From the NCBI GenBank assembly GCA_902517275.1, contig CABYBQ010000005.1, positions 1 to 57,725 of the forward strand: 57,725 nt of DNA, in the 5' to 3' direction. The position numbers were made by a program, and so were the translations under genes. The stretch is from an uncultured SAR116 cluster alpha proteobacterium. GTDB taxonomy: Bacteria > Pseudomonadota > Alphaproteobacteria > Puniceispirillales > Marisalimonadaceae. Position 1 is the first letter of the stretch, and the number at the start of each line of letters is the position of its first letter. The notes under the pieces were generated by a model. It saw only the letters and a program-made list of their open reading frames with translations. It was not told where the DNA came from and did not search any database. This document shows positions 54,018 through 57,725 of the stretch, in pieces.

Positions 54018-54860
54018 TTATCCCGCAGCAAATGTACTTACTAAAGAACCAACCGTCATACTCCAACCGTCAACTAAGACAAATAGTAATAATTTAAAAG
54101 GAAGAGCAACTAACATTGGAGAAAGCATCATCATTCCAAGTGACATCAAAATAGAAGAAATGACCATATCAATTACAAGGAATGGCAAAAATAATAAAAA
54201 ACCTATTTGAAATGCAGTTTTAAGCTCACTCGTCATAAATGCTGGTAACGCAATTCGAAATGGGATATCTGATACTTCGTCAAATTTTTCTAGACCAGCT
54301 AATTCTGAAAACATAATTAAATCAGTCTTTCTGGTATTTTTGACCATGAAACGTTTCATTTCAGAACTAGCTGTTTCGAGGGCTTTTTCTGCTGGCAGAG
54401 TTTTATCCATATAAGGGACTGCTGCATTTTCATAAACTTTATTAAAAGTTGGTGCCATTATAAAAAATGTTAAAAACAGGGAAATTGCTATTAACACTTG
54501 ATTTGGTGGTGTCTGTTGAGTTCCCAAAGCTTGACGAAGTATGGACATTACAATTATAATTCTTGTAAAGCTGGTCATTCCTAATACTAGAGAAGGAAGA
54601 ACAGTTAAAGCTGTCATCAATAGCAAAATTTGTAAGGGGAAAGAATATTCCGTAGTATCCCCATTAGTTGATACATTCAATGCTGGGAAACCAGAAGATA
54701 TTGTCTCCCCAAAAGCTTGAACTGGTAGACCGCTAATTAAAAAAATAGTGACTAAAAAAGATACGATTTTACAAAAATTTTTGAATTTATTAATAATTTC
54801 TTCTCCCCTATTATAAAAATAAATTCTTTTAATTGGTTGAGGACAAATTGCTTTACGCAT
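54018..54860 (-). CDS. fliP: Flagellar biosynthesis protein FliP
   Basis: FliP forms the central pore of the export gate. The mature core begins SFPLQILLLMTALTVLPSLVLGMTSFTRIIIVMSILRQALGTQQTPPNQVLIAISLFLTFFIMAP and ends GMMMLSPMLVALPFKLLLFVLVDGW, with conserved FMTSELKTAFQIGFLLFLPFLVIDMVI between. From the ATG at 54860, which overlaps fliO by 8 bases, the N-terminus has an unusually long polar leader of about 27 residues before the signal peptide (FCKIVSFLVTIFLISGLPVQAFG). A strong AGGGGAG lies inside it at 54803-54809, before an ATT at 54797, so the real start may be later. Confidence 0.94.
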   Translation of the reverse strand: MRKAICPQPIKRIYFYNRGEEIINKFKNFCKIVSFLVTIFLISGLPVQAFGETISSGFPALNVSTNGDTTEYSFPLQILLLMTALTVLPSLVLGMTSFTRIIIVMSILRQALGTQQTPPNQVLIAISLFLTFFIMAPTFNKVYENAAVPYMDKTLPAEKALETASSEMKRFMVKNTRKTDLIMFSELAGLEKFDEVSDIPFRIALPAFMTSELKTAFQIGFLLFLPFLVIDMVISSILMSLGMMMLSPMLVALPFKLLLFVLVDGWSMTVGSLVSTFAAG

Positions 54861-55284
54861 CTCTACCACCTTTTTTATGAGCAGTTAATAAATCAGATAT
54901 ATTTACGTGTTGTAGAGGTTTTGACTCATTGATTTTTTCCGGAAGTGAAGTTTTATTATGAACAATATTTTTTGATAATAATTTATCAATTTTTTTGTTT
55001 TTGGTATTTTCTTCGTTTAATATGTTAGTATTTATTTGAGTTAAAGAACCTCTTCCAGACTTATGCCCAACAAAGAAAAAGTTTTCTTCTCCAACCTTAA
55101 GAACATATGCCAAATAACCATTCCTGAGTGATAATTGATTTAACACTTCAAGATTATTTTGATTTTTAATTATTTTTTTTAAGGGACCACTTTTTTTCTT
55201 TATAACAAACGCTATAATACCTAGGGTTAATAAAAATAAAATAGTAACTATTGCAGTTGTAAAGTCTGGAACTGTTTGCGACAT
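54853..55284 (-). CDS. fliO: Flagellar biosynthesis protein FliO
   Basis: This 143-residue protein has one membrane helix (residues 10-28, AIVTILFLLTLGIIAFVI) and a cytoplasmic domain, as in FliO, which stabilises FliP during assembly of the export gate. LEVLNQLSLRNGYLAYVLKVGEENFFFVGHKSGR is a FliO-type block (usually '...LDPRrrLvlVRvgdrelLlgv...'). The sequence is weakly conserved and the call leans on its position between fliN and fliP. AAAGGAAAG precedes the ATG. A sigma-54 motif lies 32 bases upstream. Confidence 0.88.
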   Translation of the reverse strand: MSQTVPDFTTAIVTILFLLTLGIIAFVIKKKSGPLKKIIKNQNNLEVLNQLSLRNGYLAYVLKVGEENFFFVGHKSGRGSLTQINTNILNEENTKNKKIDKLLSKNIVHNKTSLPEKINESKPLQHVNISDLLTAHKKGGRDA

Positions 55285-55315
55285 TTTAGCTTTCCTTTAT
55301 ATTTGTATAAAAGAA

Positions 55316-55330
55316 GCAAAAAAGGTGCCA
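55316..55330 (-). promoter_or_regulatory. Candidate sigma-54 promoter upstream of fliO
   Basis: On the minus strand TGGCACCTTTTTTGC matches the sigma-54 consensus TGGCAC-N5-TTGC with the required 12-base offset between GG and GC. The match lies in the 116-base fliN-fliO gap (55285-55400). Transcription would start near 55304, 20 bases before the fliO ATG, with AAAGGA in between. All ten conserved bases are matched, which is unlikely by chance in so short a region. It would allow fliO-P-Q-R-flhB and the downstream unknown genes to be controlled separately from fliK-fliN. Sigma-54 (rpoN) and a flagellar activator are not in the window. Confidence 0.75.
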
Positions 55331-55400
55331 ATTCCTTAAAAAGATAAACCACTGATTTATATAAATATTTTGTTATTATAAGTTGTCAAAATTTTGAAGA

Positions 55401-55715
55401 TTAAAGTTTTTGCACTCGATTTTCAGGATTAGTTACTTCTGTAAATCTTATACCAAACCTTTCTCCAACCATAACAACTTCCCCTTTAGCAATTTTAACA
55501 CCGTTAGCTAATATATCTAAAGGATCACCTGCTAGTCTCTCTAATTCAACCACAGAACCTTCATTTAGTCTTAAGAGATCTCTAATTTTCAGTTCTGTAG
55601 AACCGACTTCTACTGTGAGTTTGACCTCAATATTTTCTAAAACCTTAAGATTATCTATCCCAGCACCCTCTAAAGAGGTTTCTTCGTTTGTTGGTGCTGT
55701 TTCATTTTCTGCCAT
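55401..55715 (-). CDS. fliN: Flagellar motor switch protein FliN
   Basis: FliN forms part of the C-ring that binds phospho-CheY and sets rotation direction. Of 104 residues, the first 25 are acidic and flexible; the SpoA domain covers residues 28-104: LENIEVKLTVEVGSTELKIRDLLRLNEGSVVELERLAGDPLDILANGVKIAKGEVVMVGERFGIRFTEV is a textbook match. It follows fliM by 19 bases and precedes the 116-base gap before fliO. Confidence 0.98.
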   Translation of the reverse strand: MAENETAPTNEETSLEGAGIDNLKVLENIEVKLTVEVGSTELKIRDLLRLNEGSVVELERLAGDPLDILANGVKIAKGEVVMVGERFGIRFTEVTNPENRVQKL

Positions 55716-55734
55716 TTATATAACTCCTGCTAAA

Positions 55735-56703
55735 TTATAATCTGTTTTTCAAACTAACTGCAACTTGACCGTTTGTTTCTCCAATTTCAGCCTTAAATAA
55801 TAACTTTTCATTTACAAAAAAATCAACCCCATCAACTGGAGGAAGGTTAATGACATCTCCTTCTTTATATTTGACTAAATTTGATAAAGATACTGAAGGT
55901 TCACTTAAGATAGCTGATACAGGAAGAGGTACATTTAACACTGATTTTTCTAATCGCTCTCTCCAACTAGTATCATCATCAATAACATCAGACTGAACTC
56001 TTGAACGTAATAGTGATGCAATTGGCTTCAATGTTTGCAAAGGATATATTATGTCAAATGAAGCAGAGTCAATATTAGGTAATTGTACAACAAAAGAGCA
56101 AATAATAACTGAATCGGTTGATTCAACTAGAGTAGCAAACTGAGGATTTATTTCCCTGGCTTGGTGCCTGATTGTAATGGGCATAAGATCTTTCCAAGCT
56201 GCTTGTAAACATTGCCCCATCCCGTCTGAAACTATTTCAATTATTCTGTCTTCAGTAGCTGTAAACTCAGCTTTTGTAGTTGGAAAATTTGCTAATTTTC
56301 CACCATAATAACAATTTGTTAAAACACTAATAAAAGAGGGTTCAAGAACAAGCAACATTGAACCTCTTAACTCGTCTATCCTGCTAGTAGTTAAACTCAT
56401 AAAACTGTTGAGGCCAGCACTATATTCATCATAAGTTTTAACTTCAGGAGGAAATGGATTAATCTTAGGTTGCATTCTGATCATTGGCAAAAAAATACTT
56501 CTTACTAATCTTGCAAATCTTTCATTTATTAGTCTTAAGGCATAATAATCTCCAAGAAGTTCTAGATTGTCTGATCCAAATGTAAATTCTGTAACCTCAA
56601 CCTCGTTATTGATACCTGAATTTGCTGTTATTTCACCAGATTGGAGACCCTCCATCAATGCAGAAACTTCATCAGATGATAATTTTCGAGATGTATTTGA
56701 CAT
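55735..56703 (-). CDS. fliM: Flagellar motor switch protein FliM
   Basis: FliM links FliG and FliN in the switch complex. The N-terminal KLSSDEVSALMEGL (residues 7-20) is the phospho-CheY binding helix. The middle domain (residues 45-230) has RLINERFARLVRSIFLPMIRMQPKI and SFISVLTNCYYGGKL, and the C-terminal SpoA-type domain (residues 250-322) ends FKAEIGETNGQVAVSLKNRL. The 322-residue length is normal. It lies 17 bases after fliL. Confidence 0.97.
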   Translation of the reverse strand: MSNTSRKLSSDEVSALMEGLQSGEITANSGINNEVEVTEFTFGSDNLELLGDYYALRLINERFARLVRSIFLPMIRMQPKINPFPPEVKTYDEYSAGLNSFMSLTTSRIDELRGSMLLVLEPSFISVLTNCYYGGKLANFPTTKAEFTATEDRIIEIVSDGMGQCLQAAWKDLMPITIRHQAREINPQFATLVESTDSVIICSFVVQLPNIDSASFDIIYPLQTLKPIASLLRSRVQSDVIDDDTSWRERLEKSVLNVPLPVSAILSEPSVSLSNLVKYKEGDVINLPPVDGVDFFVNEKLLFKAEIGETNGQVAVSLKNRL

Positions 56704-56720
56704 AATTCTACAACCTTTTT

Positions 56721-57323
56721 TTATTGTAATATGAAAGCAGTAAAATACACATCTTCTATACCAGGAAACTCATTAAGTGTTTCTAACTTCTTGTTGAGAA
56801 CAACCATTAGCCTTTCTGAAAGTTTTTTCTTTCCGTCACTTCCAGAAATATCTTCTTCTGTAAAATCACTTATAGTCGACAATATTTCTGAACGAAGTGC
56901 TAACTGGTGAGAGTCTACAACTTCCATGACCTTTTCATCATATTGAGTAGAAACTCCTACACTAACTTGTAAAAACTTTCTACTACCCTTTAAATTTGTT
57001 GTAAAATCTCCAGGAAATTCAAAATATGTTGTTTCATAACTATCAACTTCTGGTATTGCTTTGACATTCTTCTTTATAATTCCATCTTCCCCAACTTCTT
57101 CACCTTCTTCGTTATTTTCACTTTTTTCTTTTTCTTTTTTTTCAGTTTCTTTACCTTCAATGATTTGATTTACTTCTGCAGAAGGATCCGGCTCTGGCTC
57201 ACCACCAAAAATCAAGTAACCAATACCTAGCCCAACTACTATCAGTAGTAGACCTGCAACTACAAAAATAATTATTTTTAATAAATTACTCTTTTTTGGT
57301 TCTTCTTCAACTTCTTCTGCCAT
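56721..57323 (-). CDS. fliL: Flagellar basal body-associated protein FliL
   Basis: FliL supports stator engagement and motor torque. It has a short cytoplasmic N-terminus, one membrane helix (residues 14-39, LLKIIIFVVAGLLLIVVGLGIGYLIFG) and a periplasmic domain. Between them sits an unusually acidic, repetitive linker of Glu and Lys (around residues 50-80). The periplasmic domain has YFEFPGDFTTNLKGSRKFLQVSVGVSTQYDEKVMEVVDSHQLALRSEILSTISDFTEEDI, the family core. It lies between fliK and fliM. Confidence 0.95.
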   Translation of the reverse strand: MAEEVEEEPKKSNLLKIIIFVVAGLLLIVVGLGIGYLIFGGEPEPDPSAEVNQIIEGKETEKKEKEKSENNEEGEEVGEDGIIKKNVKAIPEVDSYETTYFEFPGDFTTNLKGSRKFLQVSVGVSTQYDEKVMEVVDSHQLALRSEILSTISDFTEEDISGSDGKKKLSERLMVVLNKKLETLNEFPGIEDVYFTAFILQ

Positions 57324-57350
57324 TTTTCTCTCACTACTATATTGTTTATA

Positions 57351-57725
57351 TTATGCAATCACGTTTATCATATGTCTAGATGAATTGTTTTTAGCTATGA
57401 TATCACTTTCATCTTCACTATTTTTTATATTAATGTCAGATTGTGTAGAATTTTTTTTATCATTATTTTGTGAATTTTGGTTCGAATTATTTCTAGAATC
57501 AAATTTTTTACCCTCACTTTGTGCTGAAAAGTCTAAATTTATACCCTGCTCGTTAAAAAGTTTTTGAAGGTAATTTTCATTCTGATTTAAAGCACTGGTA
57601 ACAAAACTATTTTCAGTAACAATTTTAACATTACCAACGCCATTTTTAAATTTAACTGATACCTTTAACAAACCAAGGTTTTTAGGTTTGAGATTAAATT
57701 CGATTTCCTCTCCGCCATTTTGAAT
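57351..57725 (-). CDS. fliK: Flagellar hook-length control protein FliK, C-terminal part (gene runs off the window)
   Basis: The frame is open to the right edge, so only the last 124 residues are visible; the TTG at 57671 is an internal codon. IEFNLKPKNLGLLKVSVKFKNGVGNVKIVTENSFVTSALNQNENYLQKLFNEQGINLDFSAQSE matches the FliK C-terminal (Flg_hook) domain, whose pattern is 'L.P..LG.v.v......' then a helix-rich end that contacts FlhB. The tail after it is an Asn/Ser/Asp/Lys-rich disordered stretch. Adjacent fliL supports the call. Confidence 0.85.
   Translation of the reverse strand: MQNGGEEIEFNLKPKNLGLLKVSVKFKNGVGNVKIVTENSFVTSALNQNENYLQKLFNEQGINLDFSAQSEGKKFDSRNNSNQNSQNNDKKNSTQSDINIKNSEDESDIIAKNNSSRHMINVIA

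Noticed and set aside
1-57725. CRISPR arrays, insertion sequences, prophage genes, tRNA or rRNA
   Set aside because: Gaps between genes are all under about 190 bases, with no regular repeats, no transposase or integrase product and no cloverleaf-like sequence noticed.

Overview
The window reads as a contiguous, AT-rich, gene-dense chromosome segment from a motile Gram-negative alphaproteobacterium, probably a marine or free-living lineage with a compact genome. I place it from gene content and order, because there is no rRNA gene. Markers that point this way are HdaA, an EipB-type (DUF1849) periplasmic protein, a 42-residue aa3-type cytochrome oxidase subunit IV, a PyrB/pseudo-PyrC pair, a C-terminally extended L9, and the order pepA, lptF-lptG, surA-pdxA-ksgA, gmk, mltG, fabF-acpP-fabG-fabD, rpsF-rpsR-rplI, dnaB, alr, radA, cvpA, purF. 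Coding density is very high: no gap reaches 300 bases and the largest is about 180. I see no tRNA, rRNA, insertion sequence, prophage or CRISPR array.

Region 1 (1-9349) looks accessory. It holds a 5'-truncated cupin dioxygenase-like gene, a tripartite tricarboxylate transporter (tctC-tctB-tctA, with a strong stem-loop between tctC and tctB), a gamma-glutamyltransferase-family hydrolase, an L-aspartate dehydrogenase, a ketopantoate reductase family protein, an aldo/keto reductase and an EamA exporter. Together they suggest uptake and breakdown of a small carboxylate or amide compound; the substrate cannot be read from sequence.

Region 2 (9357-29563) is housekeeping: gatCAB, ruvX, pyrB with a pyrC homologue lacking the metal-binding HxH, plsY, topA, rnr, rpmG, eipB, rnd, hdaA, an AI-2E family membrane protein, a DUF2066 protein, purM, the small oxidase subunit, ndk and pepA. 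Region 3 (29670-39965) builds the envelope and fatty acids: lptF, lptG, surA, pdxA, ksgA, gmk, mltG, fabF, acpP, fabG, fabD. Region 4 (40150-49821) holds rpsF-rpsR-rplI, dnaB, alr, mlaE-mlaF, radA, cvpA, purF and a short-chain dehydrogenase.

Region 5 (49824-57725, all minus strand) is a flagellar export and switch operon, fliK (partial)-fliL-fliM-fliN-fliO-fliP-fliQ-fliR-flhB, followed by four small or uncharacterised genes in the same direction. A near-perfect sigma-54 promoter motif lies between fliN and fliO. The uncharacterised tail (a 76-residue membrane protein, a 62-residue four-cysteine protein, a membrane-anchored coiled-coil protein and a PDZ-like membrane protein) is the least explained part of the window and the best candidate for new biology.

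A second theme is loss. Several genes that usually sit inside these conserved neighbourhoods are absent from their expected places: dprA, purN, holC, lptD, yicC and mlaD. The flanking genes are intact and tightly packed, which looks like genome streamlining or relocation rather than assembly damage.
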